Assembly: GCA_030528545.1 (NCBI GenBank)
Contig: JAUMYR010000126.1
Span: 1-7,874 of the forward strand
Length of the DNA stretch: 7,874 bases
Origin: Propionibacteriaceae bacterium
GTDB taxonomy: Bacteria; Actinomycetota; Actinomycetes; Propionibacteriales; Propionibacteriaceae
Direction of reading: 5' to 3'
Part shown: positions 1 to 6,495 of the stretch, one piece after another
Layout: the number at the start of each line of letters is the position of its first letter
Numbering within the stretch: position 1 is the stretch's first letter
Translations under genes and position numbers: made by a program
The notes under the pieces: generated by a model
The model's database searches: none
What the model saw: only the letters and a program-made list of their open reading frames with translations
Told to the model about the DNA's origin: nothing

Positions 1-611
1 TCAAGAACAAACCACTCCACGCCGTCTCCGGGGGAATTCACCAGGGCGCGAAAGGCAATGCCGAGTTGCCGGGCCGCGATCACCGAGGCCTCATGCATGC
101 GAACGTGGTCCGGATGCCCATAGCCCCCATCGGCGTCGTAACTGACCAAAACATCGGCTCCCACTGACGCCGCATAGGAGGCGATGTCGGCGGCGACGTC
201 TTCCAGCGGGGCAACTGATAGGGCCCCGCCGTCGGTGTGGTCTGCCGGACCCGCCAGCCCAGGCCGAATCCAAACCATGCCCGAATCCCGATAGATCCGC
301 CCCGGAGCTCCTAGCCAGGCGCTCCCAGTGACCCCCAGCTCCCGCAGCGCTCCCGCCAGCTCGGCCTCTCGGCGCTCGACGAGTCCTGGCGTCCCTGCCA
401 GATGGTCCCACGGTCCGGGCACGACCTCGCCCTGTTCTCCCCGGGTCGCGGTCAGGACAAAGACCTCGTGCCCTGCGTCCAGCAAGTGCGCGATGAGGAC
501 TCCCGAAGCCAAGGTCTCATCGTCGGGATGGGCGTGGGCAAACACATAACGCATGAACCGATCGTCGCGCGGGCCGCTGGCCAGCGTCAATAGGGAGGAC
601 TCGGGGCTCAC
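1..611 (-). CDS. mshB: N-acetylglucosaminyl-inositol deacetylase (MshB-type, PIG-L/LmbE family), 3' end cut by window edge
   Basis: Zinc hydrolase that would remove the acetyl group from GlcNAc-inositol in mycothiol synthesis, in the cytoplasm. I read 203 codons from a GTG at 611; no stop is reached before the left edge. Visible motifs are AHPDDE at residues 27-32 and YDADGGYGHPDH at 158-169. By comparison with M. tuberculosis MshB, H28, D31 and H169 are the zinc ligands, D30 the general base, and Y164 and H166 the active-site residues. RDSGM at 108-112 is also MshB-like. The Lys expected just after the first motif in the conjugate amidase Mca is absent (DETLASG here), which favours MshB over Mca. 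The GTG overlaps the mshA stop codon as GTGA, with no clear Shine-Dalgarno sequence, so translation is probably coupled. The alternative start is ATG at 554, which leaves only eight residues before the zinc motif. Confidence 0.85.
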   Translation of the reverse strand, partial: MSPESSLLTLASGPRDDRFMRYVFAHAHPDDETLASGVLIAHLLDAGHEVFVLTATRGEQGEVVPGPWDHLAGTPGLVERREAELAGALRELGVTGSAWLGAPGRIYRDSGMVWIRPGLAGPADHTDGGALSVAPLEDVAADIASYAASVGADVLVSYDADGGYGHPDHVRMHEASVIAARQLGIAFRALVNSPGDGVEWFVL

Positions 612-1819
612 GCCAGGGCCGGGTTGAGGCGCACATAGTGCCCCACGACGCGCGCGGCGACCTGCGGCCACGAAAACGTCAGGGCACGTTCGCGACCCGC
701 GGTGCCCAGCCGTGCGGCCAGATCCGGGTCGCTGAGCAGCGTCGTGAGTAGCTTGCCCCAGACCTTCGGATCGCGCTGGTGTGTGAGCAGCCCGGTGACC
801 CCGTTGCGGACGGCCTCGGTCAGTCCGCCCGCCGCGGAGGCGAGCACCGGAAGACCGCAGGCCGATGCCTCAAGCGCGATCAGTCCGAAGGTCTCTGAAT
901 GCGACGGCACCAGCATTACTGAGGCGTTGCGAACCAGGCGAGCGAGGTCGTCGCGGGACTGCGGGCCGATGAAGAACACGTTGTCTTCCAGTCCGTGTCT
1001 GACCACCAGGGCCCGCAGTTCGCGGCCATAACGAGCGAAATCGGCCGACACGTCGCCCGCGATGACCAGTTGTGGACGCAGGGCCTCCGGCACCTCGGCG
1101 ACCGCCTCGATCGCGAGATCGGCTCCCTTGAGGGGCTGTAGGCGGGCAGCGAAGAGCACGTATCCCGGACGAACAGCGGGTGAGGGAGCCCACGCCTCAC
1201 CCGGTTCCTTGGGGTAGAATAGCTCGGCGTCCACCCCCGGGCGGACGATCACCACCTGCTGAGGGTCGGCACCGCAGCGTCCGATCACGGTGGCGGCCTC
1301 GGCGTGAGACACGGCGATCACCAGATCGGACTCCTGAGCGACGAGTTTCTCTCCACTGATCCGGGAGGGTGATTCCGGAGGCTCGCCGTCACGAAGCGGG
1401 GAGTCGGGGTGGGCGGCGACAGAATGGAAGCTCTGCACATGCGGGGTGCCGCATCCTCTAGTGAGCGGTAGCGCGGCGACGCCGCTCATCCAGTGGTGGC
1501 TGTGCACGAGATCGTAGGGGCATAGGCTGCCCATGCCCGCACGAAACTCGTCGATGTGGGCGTCGATCGCAGACTTGGCTAGGGGCGTCGGGGGTCCAGC
1601 GGGAATCTGGCGGAGCCAGACCCCGGGTCTCAGTTCCATGCAGTCGGGAGAGACCTCGTCCGCGCGGCGAGTGAGCAGATCGACATCGAAGCCGAGGTCA
1701 GCGACCGCGTCGGCTAGGGCGCGAATGACGACGTTCATCCCGCCCGCGTCCCCGGCTCCGGGGTCGGCGATCGGCGAGGTGTGCATGGAAACGAAGGCCA
1801 AACGGCCGCGGCTGGTCAT
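608..1819 (-). CDS. mshA: D-inositol-3-phosphate glycosyltransferase (MshA-type, GT-B fold)
   Basis: Transfers GlcNAc from UDP-GlcNAc to 1L-inositol-1-phosphate, the first step of mycothiol synthesis. The protein has 403 residues, slightly short for MshA. The N-terminal Rossmann domain carries HTSPIADPG (13-21) and the signature GDAGGMN (23-29). The C-terminal domain carries the donor-site residues R226 and K231 (ARLQPLK) and the E309/E317 pair in HSETFGLIALEASACG (307-322). Spacings match Corynebacterium glutamicum MshA (R231/K236, E316/E324, as I recall them). In the acceptor pocket K82 and R153 are kept, but the usual Tyr of HSHYW is His109, and the Thr of the next motif is Ser133. The ATG at 1819 is the only plausible start: an in-frame TAA lies three codons upstream of it. 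GGAG at 1832-1835 is rather far from the ATG (12 bases). A divergent paralogue is possible, but the mshB neighbour argues for a true mycothiol gene. Confidence 0.85.
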   Translation of the reverse strand: MTSRGRLAFVSMHTSPIADPGAGDAGGMNVVIRALADAVADLGFDVDLLTRRADEVSPDCMELRPGVWLRQIPAGPPTPLAKSAIDAHIDEFRAGMGSLCPYDLVHSHHWMSGVAALPLTRGCGTPHVQSFHSVAAHPDSPLRDGEPPESPSRISGEKLVAQESDLVIAVSHAEAATVIGRCGADPQQVVIVRPGVDAELFYPKEPGEAWAPSPAVRPGYVLFAARLQPLKGADLAIEAVAEVPEALRPQLVIAGDVSADFARYGRELRALVVRHGLEDNVFFIGPQSRDDLARLVRNASVMLVPSHSETFGLIALEASACGLPVLASAAGGLTEAVRNGVTGLLTHQRDPKVWGKLLTTLLSDPDLAARLGTAGRERALTFSWPQVAARVVGHYVRLNPALA

Positions 1820-1855
1820 ACGGTGAACTTACTCCGTTCGCGGGGGTCACGCTTT

Positions 1856-1879
1856 GCCCAAGCGAGGCCCGCTTCGGGC
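1856..1879 (-). other. hairpin in the mshA leader
   Basis: GCCCAAGCG (1856-1864) can pair with CGCTTCGGGC (1870-1879), giving nine base pairs with one bulged base and a 5-base loop. A shorter alternative is GCCCG-CTT-CGGGC at 1867-1879. In the minus-strand transcript it would lie about 37 bases upstream of the mshA start codon, so it could affect translation or mRNA stability. There is no U-run, so it is not an obvious terminator. In G+C-rich DNA such structures also arise by chance. Confidence 0.35.
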
Positions 1880-1927
1880 ATAACGGGACGTGAGCCCTTC
1901 GCGGGGACTGCATGGGTGCCGACCCCC

Positions 1928-1956
1928 TAATTTTATATGAAGTATTTAGGTATATT
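1928..1956. promoter_or_regulatory. AT-rich divergent promoter zone (candidate)
   Basis: This is the only markedly AT-rich stretch between the divergent mshA and cupin genes. On the minus strand TATAAAAT (1937-1930) could be the -10 of mshA, about 110 bases before its start codon; the matching -35 (TCAGAA) is poor. On the plus strand TATATT (1951-1956) is one -10 candidate for the cupin operon. TAGACT (1992-1997), closer to the operator, is another. No -35 element near consensus was found for either direction, so promoter positions are tentative. Confidence 0.35.
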
Positions 1957-2010
1957 CTGACCCCGGGTGGGAGGCGGCGAAAGGCGCCCCCTAGACTGCC
2001 CGCAGAAGCA

Positions 2011-2029
2011 TCAGGTAAGCCTCGCCTAA
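2011..2029 (+). promoter_or_regulatory. DtxR/IdeR-type iron-box operator (predicted)
   Basis: TCAGGTAAGCCTCGCCTAA matches 16 of 19 positions of the DtxR-family consensus TWAGGTWAGSCTWACCTWA. Mismatches are at positions 2, 13 and 14; both outer half-sites are well kept. Its last two bases are the first two of the AAGGAG ribosome binding site (2028-2033) of the cupin gene. The operator therefore lies at or just after the likely transcription start, as expected for a repressor that blocks RNA polymerase when charged with Fe2+. A manganese-sensing DtxR paralogue could use the same site type. The call rests on sequence similarity alone. Confidence 0.7.
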
Positions 2030-2038
2030 GGAGTAGCT

Positions 2039-2383
2039 GTGTCGTCAACCCCCTTGTCGGAATCGTCAGTCCACCTCGGCCTTGAGCAGCAGCTGCCGGT
2101 CATCGACAGCTCAACCACGTCTCGGGTGCTCGTCAACAACGACCTGCTCCGCGTCGTCCAGTTCACCTTCGATGCGGGCCAGCAGCTCACGGAACATTCC
2201 TCCCCGCGGGCCGTCGCCTGCATCCTGAACTCGGGCCGCATGAGCTTCTCGATCGAGGGCACCGAGCACCAGTTCGGGCCCGGCGATGTGATCTATCTCG
2301 CCCCGGACGCGCCCCACGCTCTGGTCGCCGAGACGGCCTGCCGGCTGACGCTAGTCATGGTTGACAAGGACTATCATGGCTGA
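2039..2383 (+). CDS. small cupin-domain protein
   Basis: A single-domain cupin of 114 residues, probably cytoplasmic (no signal peptide or membrane segment). After about 30 variable residues come the beta-strand pattern FTFDAGQQLTEHSSPRAVAC (42-61), the GEVEF-like turn SGRMSFSIEG (65-74), and the second cupin motif GPGDVIYLAPDAPHAL (80-95). Of the usual metal ligands only H53 and H93 are obvious. The second His and the Glu of the classical HxHx3-4E motif are replaced by Ser and other residues. A related group of small stand-alone cupins has the same EHS/T-xP pattern, and its substrates are generally unknown. The GTG start at 2039 has AAGGAG (2028-2033) five bases upstream. The gene overlaps the following methyltransferase by eight bases, so the two are probably translated together. 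Regulation is likely through the upstream iron-box-like operator. I cannot assign a reaction. Confidence 0.85.
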   Translation: MSSTPLSESSVHLGLEQQLPVIDSSTTSRVLVNNDLLRVVQFTFDAGQQLTEHSSPRAVACILNSGRMSFSIEGTEHQFGPGDVIYLAPDAPHALVAETACRLTLVMVDKDYHG

Positions 2384-3176
2384 GGTACACCACGACGGAC
2401 GGCGCAGCGGCCCGGAGGAGCAGCGGTTGCAGGGGCATTGGCTGCTGGCCAAGCTCGGCAAACGGGTGCTGCGTCCGGGCGGGGTAGAACTGACCGACAA
2501 GCTGCTGGTGGCCGCCGCGCCGAAGCCCTCCGACCGGATCGTCGAGTTCGGCCCCGGAGTGGGACACACCGCCCGCAAGCTGCTGGCCTGCGGCCCGGTC
2601 AGCTACTGCGGCGTCGACCCCAACCCGGAGGGCAGGGCGGGCATGGCGAAGGTGCTCAATGGGCATGCCAACGCCCGGGTGGTTACCGCGCACGCCGCCG
2701 AGACCGGCCTGCCGGACGAATCGGCGGACCTGGTGATCGGTGAGGCGATGCTGACCATGCACACCCCGCAGGAGAAGGCGCGGATCGTCGCCGAGGCTGC
2801 CCGCGTCCTCGCGCCTGGGGGACGCTACGCCATCCACGAACTGGGCTTCACAAGGGAGGCCGACACCCAGCACATCGCTAAGGAGATCTCGCGCACCGTC
2901 AAGGTTGGGGCGAAACCGCTGCCCGAGTCCGGCTGGCGGGAACTGCTGAGCGCCCATGGCTTGGAGGTCGAGTGGGTCGGGTATGCGCCGATGAGTCTGC
3001 TGGAACCGGGCCGGATGATCGCCGACGAGGGGCTGCCCCGCACGCTGTTGATCGCCTTCCGGGTGCTCACCAACCCGGCGGCCCGTAAACGGGTGCTCGC
3101 GATGCGCAAGGTGTTCCGGGCCCACGCCGACGCCCTCACCGGGATCGCCCTCGTCGCCCGGAAGAAGGCCGCCTGA
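2376..3176 (+). CDS. class I SAM-dependent methyltransferase, cupin-linked
   Basis: Predicted soluble methyltransferase of 266 residues; substrate unknown. The SAM-binding glycine-rich motif I is IVEFGPGVGHTA (55-66). It is followed by the acidic end of strand 2 at D81 (YCGVDPNPEG), by ADLVIGEAMLTM (117-128) for strand 4, and by RVLAPGGRYAIHELG (143-157), the post-motif typical of UbiE-like enzymes. The C-terminal half (about 158-266) is specific to this protein and probably forms the substrate lid. The ATG at 2376 has AAGGA (2366-2370) five bases before it and is preferred over a TTG at 2361. ATG and the cupin stop share an 8-base overlap, which implies coupling and a common iron-box-controlled transcript. 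A tightly coupled cupin might bind the product or a co-substrate, but this is inference. The gene is followed by a strong terminator-like hairpin. Confidence 0.9.
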   Translation: MAEVHHDGRRSGPEEQRLQGHWLLAKLGKRVLRPGGVELTDKLLVAAAPKPSDRIVEFGPGVGHTARKLLACGPVSYCGVDPNPEGRAGMAKVLNGHANARVVTAHAAETGLPDESADLVIGEAMLTMHTPQEKARIVAEAARVLAPGGRYAIHELGFTREADTQHIAKEISRTVKVGAKPLPESGWRELLSAHGLEVEWVGYAPMSLLEPGRMIADEGLPRTLLIAFRVLTNPAARKRVLAMRKVFRAHADALTGIALVARKKAA

Positions 3177-3210
3177 GGTCCTCACCGTTCAGCCGGAGAT
3201 CGTCGGCGGG

Positions 3211-3247
3211 CGGCCGCGTCCAGGAACCTATGCCCTGGACGCGGCCG
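3211..3247 (+). terminator. strong intergenic hairpin, probable terminator of the cupin-methyltransferase operon
   Basis: CGGCCGCGTCCAGG (3211-3224) and CCTGGACGCGGCCG (3234-3247) form a perfect 14-base-pair stem with a 9-base loop. The plus-strand tail TGTCCTTCCT is only moderately T-rich, which is usual in high-GC actinobacteria. It lies 35 bases after the methyltransferase stop and 18 bases past the stop of the convergent helicase gene. It may stop transcription from both sides, although no T-run follows it on the minus strand. Confidence 0.8.
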
Positions 3248-3264
3248 TGTCCTTCCTGGGGTTC

Positions 3265-6200
3265 CTAGCTTGGGGGCTCGGTTCGCTGGCGTGCCGCGGG
3301 TGTCAGGGCGTCGGCGAGCTGGCGGAAGTAATTGTGCTGAGCCCACGAGTCCCGGTCTCCGATGACGTAGAGGCGGCGCCTGGCTCGGCTCGCGGCGACA
3401 TTGACGAGGTTCACCCGCGATGCCGCCCAGGCCTTAGCGCCGGGTTTGGCTGGGTCGCCCCCGAGCACCAGGATCACCACGGGAGCCTCGCGTCCCTGAG
3501 CCGTGTGGATCGTGCCTGCCCGCAAACCCGGGTAGTGGCTGGCCAGCGTTCTCAACGCACTGGCGACAGCCCGGAATGGCGAGATCGCGATGACATCCGA
3601 AGCCGGAACCCCCTTGTCGCGCAGGTAGGCGAGCGCATTCTCCAGGCGAGCGATTTCCTTGGCCTGGAGGTGGGACCCGGGGGTCGGAGAGGGCTCATCG
3701 GCCCAGTGGCTCCACGCCACCCTGGGGCCGGACGGGGTGTCGTCGAATGGGTTCGACGCACCCGGCCCACTGGTTCGCGGTGGCACACCATTGATCATGA
3801 TGCCGTTGTAGGCGAGCCGGTTGCACAGGGTGAACATCGGGTCGTCGCAGCGACGGTGCACGACCAGCGGGGCGCTGACCCACATGTCCCGGTCGCCCTG
3901 AGACAGGACCGTGCCGTACCTGGAGACACGATCGGCGAGCGTCTGCACGGAGGCCTCGGGCGGAATCCAGGTCTCCGACACGCCATAGGTTGACGCGATG
4001 TCGTGCAGCATCTTGCGGGGGATGGTGGCCAAGGGCTCCAGTTGCAGCGGGTCGCCGACGATCACGGCTCGTCTGGAGCGCCAGATCGCACCGGCGGCGA
4101 CCTGCGGCGCCGCCTGGCCCGCTTCGTCGATCAGTAGCCAGCCGATCGACTCCGGGCCGATGTCGCGGAACATCCTCCCGAAGGACGCGAAGGTAGTCGA
4201 TACCAGCGGAACGACGAGGAAGAATAGCTGCCAGGCCGCCCACAGCTTCTCGGTTTCCAACCCGTGGGGATGGTTGCCCGACACGACATCCACCGCAGCA
4301 CTCAGGCCGGTAAGCATGACCCTGGCGGTGTTGGCCAGGAAGTCCTGATGTAGTCGTAGGGCGGCGAGGAACAGGTCGGAGCGGGCCTCGTCGAGTTCCG
4401 CGTCGAGCCAGGGTGCATGCAGTTCCCGCTGATCGCCAGTCCATTCCGGCCCGGGATAGCTCTTGCCGTACCGTTGACGGTCCTCCTCGCATGCTGCGCT
4501 GAGGCGAGTCTCTTCCGCGCGCGTGGCAGCGAGATCTGCCTGGGCGGTGGTGGCGGCGTCCTGAGCGGCGATCAGCTGGAGTCGAAGCTGCTGCCCGGTT
4601 CTTCTGACCTCGGTTTCGTTCAATTCGGCGGTCTGGAGGACATCGCTGGCCTCGTCCAGCTGGTTTCGCCACTGCCGCGCCGCCCGTCCCAGCGTGAACA
4701 GGGTTTCCAGAGCACCTGGTTTGGCTGCCAGCTGCCGGGCGTGCCGCTTGCGAGCACTCTCGGCTTCGCTGGACGCTTGCCGTTCCGTGTCGTGGTGTCG
4801 GGCGATGCCGGCCTCGGTGCGCTGGATCTGTTCCTGGAGCCGGGCCAGTTCCCGGCGAAGGTGATGCTCGCGTTGCTTGAGGCGGGGTATCTCGCGCATC
4901 CGTGTCTCGGCGGCGTGGCGTTGTGCTATCAGCCGGTCCACGCGCCGCTTGGCTTGGCAGAACCGCTCGCGGGCCTGCCGCCACGGGGTGAAGCCGCGTG
5001 TCCCGGCAGCCCACTCTTTCAGGAGCGTCCGCATCGTCTTCATGCCGTCTCCGGTGTTCGATACGTCGAACCAGAAGGCTGAATTGAAGGTGTTCCGGTT
5101 GGATTTGTGGCCAAGTGGTGCAGCGACGAGTCCCCATGCGGTGACGGCCCGATCGCCGTCTTTCGCGGATCTACGCAAGACGGCGCTGGCGATATCCCCG
5201 AAGTAGTCGGCACGGTTTCGCCAGTGAGCCCCGATGGCGTTCTTCGCCGGTATTTCGCTGGAGACATTGTCCGCCGCGGCGTTCGTGGCGGAGGCTACGA
5301 CCATCTCGAATCCGGTCAGTCTCGGGATCAGTTCCGGAAGCTGGCGTTTGGGGCCGCGCGCGGTAGTCCAGGAATGACGGCGGCCGGTGAAGGCGTCGCT
5401 GGGGCGTTTCAGGGCGGCGAGGCGTCGTGCCCGCTCGACGACGTTGCCCGCGAGTATGTCGCGCAGCATGGTGGTTTTCCCGGTGCCTGGAGGCCCGTTG
5501 ACGCCGATGAGTCCGGCCGACGGGGCGAGATCGTTGATCGCCTGATTCACCGCGAATTGCTGACTCAGCGCCAGTCCATAGCTGGGATCAGACGGCCACC
5601 TCCCCTTGGGCAGTCGCTCGATCCGGGTCCCAGCATCGACGGCCTCGGGGTGGGCGAGCACGTCGATGCGGGCGTCCGTCCTCAGTGCGGCGTCGCCGGT
5701 CAGGTACTGGGTGAGCGCAACCCCATGCCTGGCGCTGTCGGTAACGGTACGCAAGTCGTCGAGATAGAAGCTATTGATGAAGTCGATGTCGCTCGATGCT
5801 TGTTGCTGGGCGACCGCGCGGCTGGCGATGATGATGTTCTGCGTAGCGAGCATGGGCAGTCCAGCGATACCCGCCGCATTGTGGGCGATCGAGAGCAGGG
5901 TGAGAAGGGATGCGGTGTCGTGGGGTGGCGGTGCGTCGCCGCCCATCTGGTCTCGTCGTCGGCTATCGAACCGGCTGGACTGTTCCGCGAAAGCCGCTTG
6001 CGCCAGCTCGAAGCCATAGGCCCACCTCGGGTCGGCGACTCCTGGGCTGTGGATTCTGCCAACCGCCCACAAGGCCGATGACAAGACGGCAGAGTCCACG
6101 ACGAGGGCGCCCTCTTGGTCGATCAGTAGGCCAGCACATGCGCTGCGCCCCGGCTTTCTTTCGTCATAGGCGTCGGGGTCATCGGCGAATATCTTGTGCA

Positions 6201-6462
6201 GGATCTGATACGTGTTCTCAAGGTCATAGACCCCGAGGTAGACGGTGTGCTGCCAGACGCGAGGCCCCTTCTCCGATGGCGTGGGCTCTGGCAGGCGCTC
6301 CCACGGCAGCGGTTCGCCCGGAACCCATTCGATCACCTGGCGTTCGATGGGGCCTGCTGCGTGCCGCTCCGCTTTCGGGATCGGCTGTGGGCTGAACAAC
6401 TCAACCATCTGCCAAAATGCCAGGATTCGCCGCCGTTCCTGCTCTGCCGCGGCGCCCTGCAT
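3265..6462 (-). CDS. SF1 (Upf1-like) DNA/RNA helicase with coiled-coil insertion
   Basis: ATP-dependent nucleic acid helicase or translocase of 1065 residues. Helicase motifs in order: Q-like motif SQQFAVNQAI (300-309), Walker A GVNGPPGTGKTT (320-331), motif Ia region VVASATNAAADNV (388-400), Walker B LLIDEAGQAAPQ (776-787), motif III VIVGDPLQLEP (800-810), motif IV region VVHRRCDDPMF (867-877), motif V TIHTAQGREAPVVI (984-997), motif VI NVAASRARRRLYVIGD (1021-1036). Between Ia and Walker B is an insertion of about 375 residues, mostly Gln/Glu/Arg/Ala-rich coiled coil (about 496-580 and 598-665). The N-terminal 300 residues (including LAFWQMVELFSP at 14-25) are of a type I do not recognise as a named domain. 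No nuclease motif was seen. The ATG at 6462 is the only start; its ribosome binding site is weak. Possible roles are genome maintenance or anti-phage defence; neither is shown by the sequence. Confidence 0.92.
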   Translation of the reverse strand: MQGAAAEQERRRILAFWQMVELFSPQPIPKAERHAAGPIERQVIEWVPGEPLPWERLPEPTPSEKGPRVWQHTVYLGVYDLENTYQILHKIFADDPDAYDERKPGRSACAGLLIDQEGALVVDSAVLSSALWAVGRIHSPGVADPRWAYGFELAQAAFAEQSSRFDSRRRDQMGGDAPPPHDTASLLTLLSIAHNAAGIAGLPMLATQNIIIASRAVAQQQASSDIDFINSFYLDDLRTVTDSARHGVALTQYLTGDAALRTDARIDVLAHPEAVDAGTRIERLPKGRWPSDPSYGLALSQQFAVNQAINDLAPSAGLIGVNGPPGTGKTTMLRDILAGNVVERARRLAALKRPSDAFTGRRHSWTTARGPKRQLPELIPRLTGFEMVVASATNAAADNVSSEIPAKNAIGAHWRNRADYFGDIASAVLRRSAKDGDRAVTAWGLVAAPLGHKSNRNTFNSAFWFDVSNTGDGMKTMRTLLKEWAAGTRGFTPWRQARERFCQAKRRVDRLIAQRHAAETRMREIPRLKQREHHLRRELARLQEQIQRTEAGIARHHDTERQASSEAESARKRHARQLAAKPGALETLFTLGRAARQWRNQLDEASDVLQTAELNETEVRRTGQQLRLQLIAAQDAATTAQADLAATRAEETRLSAACEEDRQRYGKSYPGPEWTGDQRELHAPWLDAELDEARSDLFLAALRLHQDFLANTARVMLTGLSAAVDVVSGNHPHGLETEKLWAAWQLFFLVVPLVSTTFASFGRMFRDIGPESIGWLLIDEAGQAAPQVAAGAIWRSRRAVIVGDPLQLEPLATIPRKMLHDIASTYGVSETWIPPEASVQTLADRVSRYGTVLSQGDRDMWVSAPLVVHRRCDDPMFTLCNRLAYNGIMINGVPPRTSGPGASNPFDDTPSGPRVAWSHWADEPSPTPGSHLQAKEIARLENALAYLRDKGVPASDVIAISPFRAVASALRTLASHYPGLRAGTIHTAQGREAPVVILVLGGDPAKPGAKAWAASRVNLVNVAASRARRRLYVIGDRDSWAQHNYFRQLADALTPAARQRTEPPS

Positions 6463-6479
6463 TCCGTCATTATGCCAAC

Positions 6480-6492
6480 CGGTGGACCACCG
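6480..6492. repeat. short inverted repeat between methyltransferase and helicase genes
   Basis: CGGTGG-A-CCACCG is a perfect 13-base inverted repeat in the 33-base gap between the two minus-strand genes. As RNA it would fold with a 5-base-pair stem and 3-base loop, 17 bases upstream of the helicase start codon. It could modulate helicase translation, or be chance. Confidence 0.35.
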
Positions 6493-6495
6493 CGC

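Noticed and set aside
1837..1906. Direct repeat TTCGCGGGG at 1837-1845 and 1898-1906
   Set aside because: Nine G/C-rich bases recurring once in this composition is expected by chance, with no link to a feature.
1946..1964. TTAGGT at 1946-1951 as a further DtxR half-site
   Set aside because: Only the first six bases match; the rest (ATATTCTGACC) departs from the consensus.
2361..2375. TTG at 2361 as start of the cupin-linked methyltransferase
   Set aside because: The ATG at 2376 has AAGGA at a proper 5-base spacing and that SD sequence lies inside the segment the TTG would make coding.
2355..3185. Long open frame (276 codons) on the minus strand opposite the cupin-linked methyltransferase
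   Set aside because: It mirrors the methyltransferase gene almost exactly, its translation has no recognisable motif, and the plus-strand protein has clear SAM-binding motifs; a normal artefact of high G+C.
3695..5137. 480-codon open frame on the minus strand in another frame within the helicase gene
   Set aside because: The translation is Arg/Pro/Gly-rich low-complexity sequence with no motifs, while the helicase frame carries all SF1 motifs in order.
5107..6081. 324-codon plus-strand open frame antisense to the helicase, and a similar one at 3247-3993
   Set aside because: No ribosome binding site or protein motif, and composition typical of the antisense of a high-GC gene.
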